From the NCBI RefSeq assembly GCF_051020955.1, contig NC_135028.1, forward strand, positions 1,487,501-1,551,500: DNA of 64,000 nucleotides, in the 5' to 3' direction. This stretch comes from Megalopta genalis. Taxonomy: Eukaryota; Arthropoda; Insecta; Hymenoptera; Halictidae. The notes beneath the pieces were generated by a model. The model made no database searches and had not been told where the DNA came from. It worked only from the letters and a program-made list of their open reading frames with translations. How positions within the stretch are numbered: the first letter of the stretch is position 1; each line of letters begins with the position of its first letter. Below are positions 1-12,670 of this stretch, piece by piece. Both the position numbers and the translations under genes were made by a program.

Positions 1-270
1 GTTATGTCTACAAGCGGGGAACAAAGATGGAAGGATGACGCAAGAGAGAGAAAGAGAAAGAAAGAGTAAGAGAGAGAGAGAGAAGTTGTCGTTCAAGGTT
101 CTTTTTATTTACATTCGATAAAAATTTAAAGTGTCGGACGAGCAACAGCTGTTACACAATATATTGCTCGAGCCTCTATAATTTATACCTTTTTTTAGAA
201 TTCTCGTTGTGTAAATCGACGTCTGAAATCGGCCTTTTTCTCTAAATTAGAAATATATATATATATAATA

Positions 271-310
<40 letters not shown>

Positions 311-1226
311 TTATTCTATATATATTTATTATTATTCTGCGCACGGCGTTGTATCACGACTAAAAAAATAACGCTCCGCGATTTTGTAACAATCGTCGAT
401 CGATTTCCATTAATATTAAGCATACGCGCGTTGTCGACGCACACGACCGTGTAAATAAAATTACTTAACCTCACTTCTTTTTACCGTCGAATTAACAGAG
501 TTTCGCGCGCTCGCGCGAGTAGAATTCGAATAGTACAATATAATAGTAGAAAAGTGTCTCGCAGTCCGTGCAGCAATGCTCGAATAATTATTTTAAAAAA
601 CTATTTTGTTCTTTTTGGTCTCCGGCTCCGCGTCCGACCGGCAGCCGCCATTTATTTATTGTCGGCTTGGTAAATAGAAGGATCACAGCTTGCGAGACGT
701 GGTCGATACGTATGTCAATATATATATGTATACGTGTGTATATATACATATATATACAGCAGCGTCACACGCACACAACATCGCTGCGCCGCGCACACGT
801 ACGATCGTTTTTTTTTGTTTTGTTGTTGTTGTTGTACAGAATAACTTACAAATATATATATATTATCGCGCTAAGCTACAAAAATAGGAATATTATTCAT
901 TTGGCATTCGTGATCTAATTATTTGGCAGTTCGTATATGTACACGCGAGGCATACACCAATTTTCTTATAGTTCTCTCGGCACGAAAAACCTCTCGCCTA
1001 ATTCTCTCGTGCTGTTACAGGTATAAATTTGGCAAATAGGACCCGAATCTCCTTAAATGCAATGTAAATATATGTCTACATACGTACATACATATATATC
1101 TAATTTTTTTTATACATATATATGTATATATATAATTTTTTTTAAATACATATATATATATATATATACATATATAATTTTTTTTTAATACATATACATA
1201 TATATATATTTTAAAAGCTCTATATA

Positions 1227-1400
1227 TACATACTTATACATATATATACCTTTTAAAAAATATATGTATATGTATGTATATATATATCTTTTAATATATA
1301 TATGTATATGTATGTATATACAGATCTTTAAAAAAATATATATATGTATATGTATGTATATATAGATCTTTTAAAAAATAAATATATGTATATATATGTA
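1227..1400. repeat. AT minisatellite with AGATCTTT(T)AAAAAATA units
   Basis: Several imperfect copies of a 45-50 bp unit are seen: a TATATGTATATGTATGTATATA stretch followed by AGATCTTTTAAAAAATA. The surrounding 1070-1435 is a degenerate continuation of the same TA/TTTTAAAA pattern. Confidence 0.7.
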
Positions 1401-3009
1401 TATATAATTTTTTTAAATATATATATATATATACGTATGTGTGTTTAGGAACGATTATCGTTATAATGCAATCACGCCAATAATAACCTCGAATATAACC
1501 GGGGCAACGCTCGTCGCCGTTTAAATGTGTTTCGTAATCATCGAAACACGCTTTGGCACCTGTTTTATCATACACATACATATACGCGCGCGCGCGCGTA
1601 TCGATCGAATCGAACACGATAGATTTGCTTTCTTATATAAAAAAAAAAGAAGAAAAAAAGAAAAGTATCACACGAATAAAATAATTATATCAACTCCACG
1701 ATTCGCGTTTGTTCAATATACAGAGAAACTCGATTCTATGTAGATAATATATTATATTATATATATATATATAAAATATAATGTGTGTAAACAATTGACG
1801 CGTTTGTACGTACGATTTAAAAATCCTATTATATAAATCCCTTTGGTATTCCTTTGGATAACAACAGGTTAGGAAGAAAATGGTCGCGCGGAGAGTATTA
1901 ATATATATATATATATATACACAACAGCTTCGAAGGAAAACAAATGAATCATCGCAGCGGCGAGGGTGGGAGGTGAGGGGTGGGGAGAAAAGAGAACTAT
2001 CTAACGATCTTTAAAAAGAAACGAAGAACAATAAAAAATGTAAGCAACACAAGTTGGCTGTTACCCCACGTAAGTCGCGCCTTGTGGACTTACTTTTTTT
2101 TTTCTGTTACACCAGTTATATAGGATTACGTTTTTTAAAAGAACCCACGTGATACGATACAAATAAATTAAAGGAAACGTTTAAACGTCCCGGTCTGACG
2201 GAGAAACGATGCTCTCGCATACTCCACGCGAACGGCACACGCCTAACCTCTTCAGCTCCGCACCGAATTCAAATTTTTCAATTTAAATTGACACTCGAAT
2301 TTTCAGGGCACACTTTTTATCGTCGACTGTACAGGAAATAAAGAAAAAAGGAGAAAAATAGAAACTTCTCGCAAGCAAAAATTCGGATTTCTTTTTTCCA
2401 AAAAAAAAAAAATAAAAAATAATAAAAAGAATTATTTTAAGAATAATAACAAAATAAATAATAATGAGAAGTACCACGCAAGTAAACGCAAAAATTCTCT
2501 TGGAAAATAATCTGTGTAAACAGAAATAACAATAGTGGCCTTGGTATATCCGCATAGCAAATAAATTTAAATTTAATAAAATTTAAATAACATTTTTAAC
2601 GCTCTCTGTAAACAGTCATCTCGATAATAAAAAGAAGACCACGTGTTTCGTTCACTGGGCTTTTCTTTTTTAGGGAATCCTAAAATACTGTCCCTCGGTC
2701 CAATAAGGACATGTCCATGGGCGTAGCTACAACATTTTCGATCATACTTTATAATCGCGCAATGGCGCAGCTTTAAATATTTAAACTATAGCGGTGCCCT
2801 TTTTTGGAAGCAGACGGTCGACAATTTTTCAAATATTCAACGTCAACATCGTTGTCTCGAGATACTTTTCGCGATTATTTCAAATTAAAATTACTAAAAT
2901 TAGCAAACAAATGAGATGTCGTAAAACACTTGACGTTAGTTTTGCTTTCATTTTAAAAAGCATACAAACTCTGTGCTCGTCTCAAGGACGTCCAAACAAT
3001 TAAAATACT

Positions 3010-3145
3010 GAAAATCTGAATAATATTAACGATAATATTAATAATAATATTTAGTATAATCGAATATAATTTAATAAAATTTAATATAATTGAATATAAT
3101 CGAATATAATTGAATATAATTTAACAAAATTCAATATAACTAATA
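3010..3145. repeat. Tandem AATATAATTGA / AATATAATTTA array
   Basis: Short units of about 11 bp of the form AATATAATTGA, AATATAATCGA and AATATAATTTA are repeated. The same family recurs at about 4490-4610. Confidence 0.65.
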
Positions 3146-3646
3146 ATAATAATTTCCCACTTCCAAGTGCTTCAGTTCAACTGATAAAAATATTTCTAAT
3201 AACATAAAAAACGAGAAAGCGTCAATTTAAATTTCGCTAAAATAATCAGCGACGCGCGTATCTCAATAAAAAAAGGAACTTCGACATTAAATACCTAAAG
3301 AAAAAAAACCATCTGCCTGCAAAAGGGGATGCCATTAATTTCAATATTTAAAACTCAATAATTATAGAAAATCTGATGAAAAACGTCCGAGCCACGCCTG
3401 ATGAATTTTCCATGCGAGAAAACAGAAGCTGTTCGACGATGAATCTAAAAAACCTAAACAATAACAATTCCGGCCTAAATAACAATTATCCTAGTAATAA
3501 CTTCGGCGAGCTGAAAAGGCTATAACGGGTGGATGGATGGATGGTGCGTGTCGTCCTAAAAGTCGCGAAAAGTCTCTCCGCCGAGAAAGAATCGTCCTCT
3601 CGAGGTAAACATAAACAAAAGAACGGCTACGCAGCGTCACAGAGCG

Positions 3647-3876
3647 CTATTTAGCGACCGAGCCGCCGTGTATATTCAGGATGTGCTGCTTTAGATGGTC
3701 CGGCCGGCAGAAGCACTTTCCGCAGAGGGTGCAGGTGAACGTGTACCTGGACCCGAGTTCCCCGCACTCGTACCTGGAGTGTCGCGTCAGAGAAGACCGT
3801 GATCTATATCCGCGTCCGCACATGACACACCGAAATCTCAGCTCGCTGGCAGAGACACCCTCCATCATGGGGCTCG
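3647..3876 (-). CDS. lola: lola alternative terminal exon with a C2HC + C2H2 zinc-finger pair
   Basis: This is an alternative 3' coding exon of the BTB zinc-finger transcription factor lola. It starts after a minus-strand acceptor (GCTTACAG at 3884-3877); two bases (CG) complete the phase-1 codon from the common donor at 25758, giving Ala, then 75 residues and a TAG at 3649-3647. The first finger reads C-VM-C, 12 residues, H-SRYE-C, the C2HC form typical of Lola tails. The second reads C-TL-C, 12 residues, H-ILNI-H. Joined to the four common exons it would make a protein of about 402 residues. In the family the finger pair sets DNA-binding specificity while the BTB domain dimerises. Position in frame and the finger spacing make this a strong call; which Drosophila isoform it matches cannot be said from sequence alone. 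Confidence 0.92.
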
Positions 3877-4207
3877 CTGTAAGCATACAGGGAGGCTTTT
3901 TACATATGGGTTCTTTACTGTTCTAGGTCGCCCCAAAAAATATTCTCCGCCCATGGACCGACAATTTTTCAAATCCGCCCGGGGCGCTCTCTCTCTCTCT
4001 CTCTCTTCAAATTCGGTTCTGCCAATTCGTTCTCTAGTTTATTATTCTGTATCTGTCGCACACTCGTCTCTCCCCTCCCTCTGGCACCCTGCGCGCTCTC
4101 TCTCACTCCCTCTCTCTCTCTCTCTCTCTCGCTCGCAGTCGCAACCTCTCAAGACAATGCATTATTATGCTCAGGTACACGACAGTGGAGTCTCGAAGCG
4201 GGCACTA

Positions 4208-4210
<3 letters not shown>

Positions 4211-4262
<52 letters not shown>
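4211..4262. repeat. (CT)n microsatellite
   Basis: About 25 uninterrupted TC dinucleotides, preceded by shorter CT tracts at 3988-4007 and 4095-4132. On the minus (lola sense) strand it reads GAGAGA, the motif class bound by GAGA factor and Psq. Confidence 0.9.
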
Positions 4263-4449
4263 CTCTCGCTCGCTCTCGACAACGACGAAGGGAAAGCTCG
4301 AGCCAAGCATGTGGACGATATACGGTCAAGGCTTAAGCTCGCTCGCAAAAGAAGACTGCGGTGAAAGACGCGAGAATTTTACTCTACCCTTTTTTTCTTT
4401 TTTTTTCTTTTTAGTCGCGGATATTATATTATTATTAATAATATAATAA

Positions 4450-4770
4450 TTGCACTCGAGCGGTGACTCCGAGACACCGCCGAATAATAAAATTTAATAT
4501 AATTGAATATGATTTAATAAAATTCAATATAATTTAATATAATTCAATATAACTGCAATATAACTGCAATATAACTGCAATATAACTGCAATATAACTTC
4601 AATATAACACGTTCAAAGATCATTTTTGTAATATCAAAGCTTAGGTTATAAAAAATTGTTGAAAGTCTATTTTAAATTGTTAAAACTGTTGTTACGAGTG
4701 ACAAAAGACTCGATTTCGTATGCATAAAATGCAATTTTGTCTACTAAAAAAATGCTTCGAGTGCAAAGTT
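4450..4770. mobile_element. Degenerate TTAA/piggyBac-like MITE interrupted by a tandem array
   Basis: The left end TTGCACTCGAGCGGTGACTC and the right end CTTCGAGTGCAAAG are inverted relative to each other and match the ends of the 46056-46301 copy. Shared inner blocks such as AAAAATTGTTGAAAGTCT and GCATAAAATGCAATTTTGTC confirm the relationship. The flanking TTAA and outer CCC are lost. An AATATAACTGC array (about 4550-4605) has expanded inside. No coding capacity, so it is non-autonomous. Confidence 0.6.
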
Positions 4771-5817
4771 TTGGAAATTTAATGTTATTCGATATTGTGA
4801 ACATTTTATTCGAGACTATTATACTATTTTATTATTTTACTACTATACTATACTATTTTATTTGTTCTTTCTTTCTTTTTTCATTGGAATTATTCGAATT
4901 GAAATCTCAGATAAAAAGATAGCTTCTTCTCTAGCCAGCGCGATTTATCGGCGGAAACAATGGAAATAACTAATAAGTTATTTAAGGGTAATGAATTTTC
5001 AATTTTTCTTTTTTGCCAACGTGTGTACGCGCAGTCTCCTTGATTCCGAGCCGTTTGTTATTTACATGCTGCTCCAAAAAAATGAATTGCTTTTTATTAG
5101 TTCCTCCATTTTTTTACACCCGTGTGATATTATTATTATTATTATTATATATATATATAGTTCAATTAATTCAACCCAACGTAAAAAATGCCTCCTTGTA
5201 TAGTTTTCACCCAGAGCACACACACACACGCGCACACGCACACGCACGTCCATGAAACACGAACGTGGAACCATCATCATAATTATCATCATCGCGAAAC
5301 ACTAATGAAGATTTTTATGTATACGAGGAGTGCGCGCTCTTTTTCGAGAAACGTCGCCGATACAATTTTTCTTATTTTTTTTTCCTTTTTTTTCTTTATT
5401 TTCTGTCTACTTTATTATTATTAATTTATTATATTTTTTGTTTACTTTTTGTTTCACCCTCGAAACTCGATCGGCACAGTTACCACACGCGCGATTACAA
5501 ATTAATGATTCAAGCGTAAAAATTCGTGGCAAACCATGAGAGCCAGAGCATGCAGTACAAGGTCGTACGACTTTGGACAAGGTCGTTGTGCGTGCCGCGG
5601 CGGCGACGGTCGACGAGACGAGACGAGACGGGACACTATGTTTATTTCTGAACGACTCAAAAGCAAAACGGGGCGGGGGACATACCGCCGAGAGCGTGTC
5701 ATGAGATTCCGTGAAATGAGAGAATATTAATACATAGGGATTGAAGATGACACGCGGCGGAATACGATGGAATTCAGGCTCGCAGATTCCGATGGTACTC
5801 GTCGGCTCAACAAACGT

Positions 5818-6100
5818 ATCCATATATATATATATAAATATATATAAATTACATAAACATATGACATATATATAAATATATATAAATGTATGACATATAC
5901 ATGAATATATATAAATATATGATATATATGAATATATATAAATATATGACATATACATGAATATATATAAATATATGATATATATGAATATATATAAATA
6001 TACGATATATATATGAATATATATAAATATATGATATATATATGAACATATATAAATATATGACATATATATGAACATACATGAATATATGATATATATA
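5818..6100. repeat. AT minisatellite ATATATATAAATATATGA(C/T)ATATA
   Basis: Roughly ten imperfect copies of a 24-34 bp unit combining ATATATAAATATATGA with CATATACATGA or TATATATGA. It generates the spurious Tyr/Ile-rich open frames of this stretch. Confidence 0.8.
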
Positions 6101-7844
6101 TACGATCGTAAACAAAAAGGGTAAACTATACAATTATATACATCGATGACCAGTTATGATGAACAAATGATTGTTGTTGATTGTAAAATAAAAGCGAGAT
6201 TACCTGGATGCATCTTCGATCGGTATTTCCCGAGGCAATTTTCACAAGAGGGTGGTCGGTGGTGCGCATGGAAAAAGAAACGGGAAACCAAAAACAAATG
6301 AACGAACTTTGTTGTTATTGTTAGAAGAAAAATTTCGACAAGAATGATCAAAACGAAATATAATGAAGCGAGAGAGATGGTGATTTCTTTTCTTTTTCAT
6401 TTTCTTTTTGTTTTCTTTGATAGCAGAGATCGAACGTGTTTTTTTCTCCGTTGCAGTCCGATAAGGAGGAGGGGTGTGGAGAAAGGGGTGAGAAGAACGC
6501 AAAATGAAAAGTTCTCGCGGGTTTCTTGATAATATGATAAAACAACAACGGAACACACGTGCCTGGAAAATTGTTCCACGGAGCGTCCAAGGAGGTGTGC
6601 GCTCTCTCCCGGCGATTGGTCCACACGTTGAGGGAGCAGAGTGGTGCCGTCGTCGTCCTGCGCCGCTAATCCAGTGTCGTAGAGAGGGAGGCTATAACGC
6701 TCTACGGAAACGTCGACTCTAAGGAAGCAACAGCTTTGCAGCACAGCTTTTTCTCGAAACCTTTTTGTTGTCTCTAAGAGACCGACGCTTCGATATTTGT
6801 GACCGCAGAGTTCGACGATCGACTCGATCGAGCAATTAAATCAAATTAGTCACGAATTAATTAATAGCCACGGAACCCGACGGATCGAGGTTAAAAAATT
6901 AAAAGACAGAGCTACGAGACGACGTCGCGTGAAATATGGAAACGTCGAATTTTCGCACAATTTGACAAGAATTTTATTTCAATTTTATATTAATTTTATT
7001 TCAATTTTGTTTTTTTGGTCGCTACAGATACACAGAAAAAGAAGCTAGGAAAAGCTTTTCGTTGGACTTGAGAACATAATATTTGCGAACGAAAACCAAT
7101 GGCGTAGGCCAATTTTGAATAATAATAATAATAGTAATAATAATAATAATAATAATATCGAGGTAGTGATTGATTCTTAGAAGCGTGGTCGAAATTTGTA
7201 CAACAAAGAATATAGTTTATTCCGAATGAAGGAACGTCCGATTATAATTTTTCGATCTCGTGAGATGCGGCTGTGTTTAATTATAGTCGATCGTGTCGTC
7301 CTTTCTGAAATTATGGAATAATAATACGGATCGTTGCTGAAACGTGGGACGTTGGAGGGGGTGATGGGAGGTGGTGGTGGTGCTCGCAGAATGACAAGAG
7401 ACATGGTTTTCAATTAAAATTCAATTTATTGGTTCTTCTTTTAAAGCCTTCCAATCCCCTCGTTGGACGACAGCTGGAACTTTGCGATTGCGAGGACGCA
7501 ATTATAGGCGTTCGACGAGCAACAATACGACGACCATCTCGAGAGCGGAGAGAAAAATTCGGACGACCGGGCGACGAGAGAGGATCGTTTTTCTTTTTTC
7601 TATTTTTTATTTTTTTTTTACGTGTAATTTTGTCGGAGAACCCTTTGTTTACGGAGAGCGTAAGAACGGTAAGCGCGCGCGCGCGCGAGACGCAGGTCTT
7701 CCGATCGATCGGAGAGGATTTTCTTTCCCTCCGGAGTAAGACGAACGAACATGGGAGGGGGGCGCGCACGCTCGCGGGTAAACGTGTGCTCGAACGTTAA
7801 TCGTCGAGGTTAACAATCGAACCCTTGTTAACCTCGTTTGTTAA

Positions 7845-8631
7845 CCCTTTGCGGTCGACGCTGTTCTAATTCGAAATTTTGGAGGCTATTTGCGATTTAT
7901 ACTGCGATATATATTGCGATATATTTGCGATATATATTGCGATATATTTGCGATATATTTGCGATATATTTGCGATATATATTGCGATATATATTGCGAT
8001 ATATATTGCGATATATATTGCGATATATATTGCGATATATTTGCGATATATTTGCGATATATTTGCGATATATATTGAGATATATATTGAGATATATATT
8101 GCGATATATTTGCGATATATTTGCGATATATTTGCGATATATTTGCGATTTATATTGCGATATATTTGCGATTTATATTGCGATATATTTGCGATTTATA
8201 TTGCGACTTATATTGCGATATATTTCCGTTTTATATTGCGATATATTTCAGTTTTATATTGCGATATATTTCAGTTTTATATTGCGATATATTTCCGTTT
8301 TACATTGCGATATATTTGCGATTTATATTGCGACATATTTCCTATTCATATTGCGATATATTTCCGTTTTATATTGCAAATATATTTCCGTTTTATATTG
8401 CGAATATATTTCCGTTTTATATTGCGAATATATTTTCATTGCGACTCGTGCACGCGAAACTCTGCGCCCTTATTTCAAGCACAATAATTACTCAATGATC
8501 GCGATTTCAACGATTCTTTTTTCTAGTACAAACGAATCTGACATGCTGTTATTACAATAATTTTTTCAGAAACGGTGCGAAACAATTTTTAGCGGCGCCC
8601 TAGGGGGTCACCAGTGTTCGAGTGCAAAGGG
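7845..8631. mobile_element. TTAA-flanked piggyBac-like MITE with an internal satellite expansion
   Basis: The element is bounded by TTAA at 7841-7844 and 8632-8635. The terminal inverted repeats are CCCTTTGCGGTCGA on the left and, reading inward from the right, CCCTTTGCACTCGA. TTAA target duplication with termini beginning CCC is the hallmark of piggyBac-type elements. No transposase frame is present, so it is a non-autonomous derivative. Most of its length is the GCGATATAT array at 7888-8440. The right arm carries the GGCGCC and GGTCACCAGTG blocks shared with the 46 kb copy. Confidence 0.65.
7888..8440. repeat. Tandem array of TTGCGATATAT
   Basis: About 45-50 copies of an 11-14 bp unit, TTGCGATATAT(AT), grading on the right into TTTCCGTTTTATATTGCGATATA variants. 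All frames read as Ile/Tyr/Cys/Asp repeats, which explains the long overlapping open frames here; they are not genes. Confidence 0.95.
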
Positions 8632-9767
8632 TTAACCGGTCGGATTTTAAAATGCAATGCATCGCTCGAAATTTAAATTGGAACTCGACAAAGAAACCGA
8701 GGGGTGGGGGGGGATGAAACCGAAGAGATTCCCCCCGTGTTACCCGCGAACCGGTCGGACTCGACCGAGCTCTCACGGACGAGTTCTTGAAAGTGAGAAA
8801 CATATATATTATTATATACTAGGCGATATATCAATTTTCCAACAAACGGTCGTTTATTTCGTAACAATGTCTTATATTCGTGAACCGTAAATTCTCTTGC
8901 GTGTAAATATTGTTTTACAAACATCAAAAAACGGATTTTGGCGCCGATTTGGTTCTCCCGTGGGACACGAAAATATATGTCTCCTCGCGTGTGCCGGTGG
9001 TGTGTGGTTTTTTCTATACAATTTGGAATAATATTTTGGACTGGTTTTTACAATTTGCTCGTGCTCGCGTGGGAATATCTAAGGGCTCGAATTACAAAAA
9101 CAACGGAGAGAGAGAGCAAAACGAAAAAAAACAAAATAAAAAAAAAGAGAAACAAAAATGAAAAGACGAATTTTGAAACTGGTCTCTCGGTCGAGATTTT
9201 GTGGACGACTGTACGGCGTTCGGCTCGATTACAATGTGCGTGTTTTCTTCGAAGATCTTTTTGCGAAGATTTATGTGCTTCGCGGACACAAAACGGCGAC
9301 GCAACGCGCGCGCGCGCGCGCGCTCGATCTACGTGGCAACGTCGCTGAAACCGAGCCTAGCTTCTCTAGAAGCAGTCTCTCTCTCTCTCTCTCTCTCTTT
9401 CTCTTTTTCGTCACTGCAAGTGTTCAACCGACGGTCGACCGACGCGTTTACAAGGCACGGAGAAATTGCGACAAGGATAATTAACTGACTATAATAAGCC
9501 CGCGTTCGCGATGCTATGTGACCTCTCTCTGCCCCTCCCTCTCTCTTCTCTCTTTCTCTCTCTCAAACGTTCGAAGCTCCATAGACTCTAACAACGTCCA
9601 CCCCGAGCATCTCACCCTCTCGAAATTATGGTTGTATAACGCATAAGCGAAGCAACAGCGCGTTCAAAAGAGATATAAAAATTTTTAAACGACATATATA
9701 ATCGTTATAAATTAATATATCATTAATAATCATTATTAATAATCGTTATAAATTAATATATCATTAA

Positions 9768-9835
9768 CCGTTTGGCTGCCGACGTATTATTTCATAATAA
9801 GAACAGCGGGACAGCGCTCCTCAGCAGTCAAACGG
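9768..9835. mobile_element. 68-bp TTAA-flanked inverted-repeat element
   Basis: Flanked by TTAA at 9764-9767 and 9836-9839. The ends are CCGTTTGGCTGC on the left and, from the right, CCGTTTGACTGC: one mismatch in 12. It resembles the larger TTAA elements in target site but has different termini. It is too short to encode anything. Confidence 0.55.
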
Positions 9836-10066
9836 TTAATAATCATTATTAATAATCGTTACTGATATTATTAATAATTATTATCGACCCGCTTGAAAAT
9901 TAAGAGAACAGAACGTTGACATACTCGGCCGATTTTCTTTCCTTTTCCGTCTGACGAGGCAGACGAAATAAGAGAGCAAAGGGAGAACCGAATAAAAAAG
10001 AGAGAGAGAGAGAAAGGGAGGGGGGGGGCTAAAGAAGAAGAGGTCGGAGAGACAGAGAAACACGTG

Positions 10067-10347
10067 CTACGGAGTGTCGAACACCCCAGCGTACTTCGCG
10101 GCTCTCCCGAACGTCCTGGACAGCTGCAGCTTCGACCTGGGAAACCTTTCTCGTGAGTAGGGCGCCACATGATGCCCGGTCCGCTTCTGGTGCACCCTCA
10201 TGATGTCCAGCCGCGTGAAACGCCGGCAGCATGTCCTGCAGACGAACTGCTTCTCTACGCCACACTCATACCTCTGGTGTCTGTCCAACGAGTACTGGAC
10301 GGCGTAACGCCGGCCGCATCGCGAGCAACAATAGCCGAGAATCGATT
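10067..10347 (-). CDS. lola: lola alternative terminal exon with a C2HC + C2H2 zinc-finger pair
   Basis: A second alternative 3' coding exon of lola. The minus-strand acceptor is GGTGTTTCAG (10357-10348); the first two bases AA complete the phase-1 codon to Glu, followed by 92 residues and a TAG at 10069-10067. Finger one reads C-SR-C, 12 residues, H-QRYE-C (the C2HC Lola form); finger two reads C-RT-C, 12 residues, H-QKRTG-H. A basic tail (SRERFPRSKLQL) of unknown role follows. With the common exons the product would be about 419 residues. The initial part up to the first finger is only a few residues, as is usual for Lola tails. The CpG-rich DNA just below and above does not continue the frame. 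Confidence 0.92.
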
Positions 10348-12634
10348 CTGAAACACCGTGGCCCTCACCACAATCACGCTACCACTCGTACTGGCCTGTC
10401 GGGAGGGGCGCTGCGGGAGAGAGGGAGTGGTGTGTATGTAATCGTCCCGGGGTTTATGGAGGGGAGTGTGTGTCGTGCGTGTATGTGTGTGTATATATAT
10501 ATATACATATGCATGGTTTCGTCAGCGGAAAATTTGTCTCCGTCCCCCTTCGACTCGTCCGTCCCCTCCCCCCTCCCCATCGGTCAGAGCGTGTGCGTCG
10601 ATCCAGAGATCCCGAAGTTGCCGGTCCGATAATGATCGCTGCGCAGCAAGCATTACCGGAAGGACAGCTCGGCGATCCCAGGGTGCGAGGGGTGATTTGC
10701 TGGTCTGGGTGGGAGGGGGAAAGGGGTCGGTTATCCCTGGCGTGACACAGCCGTGCAGAAAAGTGCCTCTCTCTCTGTGTGTGTGTGTGTGTGCGTGTTT
10801 ATTTGTTCCGTCTACGACGCGTCGTCATTCTACACAGCCTCTCTGAAAGAGCTTCTCTCTCCTCTTTCTCGGTGTTCTCAACCTCGCGATATCATCGTCC
10901 ACGAAGAGAGGGAAACACGCTCGCAGGAAATTCGAGGCGACTGCGAGAGCTTTCTGCGAGACCCGCAACGATAGATCTCGTCGAGTCGAAGATCCGACGG
11001 CGGCGTTCTCTCTCTTCGGGGAAAGATGAGTTGAGAACCACTGCGCGACGTCCCCGCTGCTCCCAATGGAGAGTCTACGCGCAGCAATTTCAAGGACGTG
11101 TTTTCTAGGCGCGCACCGGGGCACGCGTGGAATCGGTGTTTTCAAGGGATTGGATCCGACGAGACTTTCTTCTAGGACAGTCCGAGATCTTCGAGATCGC
11201 GACGGAGGCACAAGTCCCCATAGATCTTTCGTCGCCCGGCGCCATGGACCACGGAAGATGGCGGACAGTGCCAGCCGTCGGGAAGGCTCGCGATTTCGCG
11301 TCGGTTTTTCTCGCTTCTCCTCCCGTGTATCTCTTTTGGATATATTTCCAGCCCTACGAGAGCCGTCGAGATTGTTTTTCCCCCACATTCGCTCAGAGAC
11401 CCATTCGCACAGCCGAGGCACACAAACGAAGCCGCTCGAAGAGAAACGAACGAGAACTCCCTCTCCCCGTTGAGAGCCGCCATATTGCCGAGAAAGAGCC
11501 GCGCCGCCGACGCTGGGCTGAAAAATTCTGCTTCGCGCGTACGGTGGGGGGAGGGGCAGACTGAGTGGAAGAAAGGTGGGGGGAGGAGCCCGCGGAGCGC
11601 GTTCACCACCGCGGTCCTCTCCACGGGTGTACCGGGTGGGGGGAGTTGTTGTTTCTCGCAGTACAGTCGCAGCACGCAGCGTGCTCGTGGGAACACGTGT
11701 CTCGCGCGAGAAATCGGTGGCGCTGTGGTCGACGACCAGGAATTGCGTTTGTCGAGCGCGGGAAAAATAAAGAACAATATAAACGAACGGGGCAAAACGT
11801 TTCTGCAAAACTGAGATACTGGTGTATCCTGGTTTTTGCGGGATTTCTGAATGACGAATGGATTTATATATAAATATATATGAATATGTATAAACATATA
11901 AATATATATAAATATAAATATCTCAATGGATAAAGAATAACGCGAATATCCTTGGACGGTACCACAGAGAACGAATAAAAAAAACATGTTTAAATATACG
12001 TGTACCAAGAAAACCCTTAAATTAGAGAATACTTTATGTGACAGGATGAAAATGATTGTCTCTATTGTAACAATTAAAATAATCGTCCCTCGAACGACGG
12101 GAGAAACGAGAACTTATGTTCGCGAATTTAACGAACGTGTCGTGCCGATAACAAGCGAACTTCACGCGGGAACAATCATTTTCATGCTCGTAACTGCTAT
12201 CAAAGTAGTAGAAAATTGAAGGCATCTCGCGTGCCGATACAACACGCAAGATAACATACTTACGTAAATTACCATTTTATTTGTTTTTTTTTTAACGTTT
12301 ACCATTCTTTTTTTGCACTCGAAGCGAACGAAACACACTATACTTTTTTTCTTCTGTTTGCACTGAGACACGGTTTTCAGAGAATCTTCCAGAGTTCTCT
12401 GAGAACAACGACGCTTCGACGGAGGCGGTTTTTTCTTCGTTGATATATAACCGCCTCGAAAACCGTCGAGAAAAAGTTTTTTACCGATATTTTCGGTAAA
12501 AAAACAAAGTAACGCCTGAGAGCGTGTAAATTGCAATTGTTGACGGTGACGAGCACTAAAAACGTGCGAGAAATTATTGCGGAAACGTGACAAACTATGT
12601 TTGTTACGCGCGATAATCGGTAATTAGAAACGCT

Positions 12635-12670
<36 letters not shown>

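Larger units (their letters stand above)
1..3646. other. AT-rich non-coding flank below the last visible lola exon
   Basis: No convincing coding exon was found on either strand. The stretch is AT-rich with TA microsatellites (about 241-335 and 1070-1435), a GC-richer patch near 480-680, and poly-A/T runs. It probably contains the 3' UTR of the terminal exon ending at 3647, then lola intron, since related genes carry many further 3' terminal exons. No polyadenylation signal could be assigned with confidence. Confidence 0.5.
3877..10066. other. lola intronic DNA between terminal exons, repeat-rich
   Basis: No supported coding exon. It holds (CT)n at 3988-4262, AT minisatellites (4490-4610, 5818-6100), (AATA)n near 7118-7158, a CpG-rich patch (7440-7800), three TTAA-type MITEs (4450-4770, 7845-8631, 9768-9835) and (CT)n at 9378-9398. 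The 3' UTR of the terminal exon ending at 10067 should lie at its upper end, but no clear AATAAA was found there. Confidence 0.55.

Noticed and set aside
6397..6744. 115-codon minus-strand frame considered as a lola tail
   Set aside because: The nearest acceptor gives the wrong phase, and in lola phase 1 it stops after five codons; no finger motif.
7838..8560. 240-codon Tyr/Ile/Cys-rich frame
   Set aside because: It is the direct translation of the TTGCGATATAT array inside a MITE.
10825..12008. 327- and 278-codon minus-strand frames around 11-12 kb
   Set aside because: They overlap in different frames in a CpG-rich block, have no recognisable domain, and neither starts at an acceptor compatible with lola phase 1.
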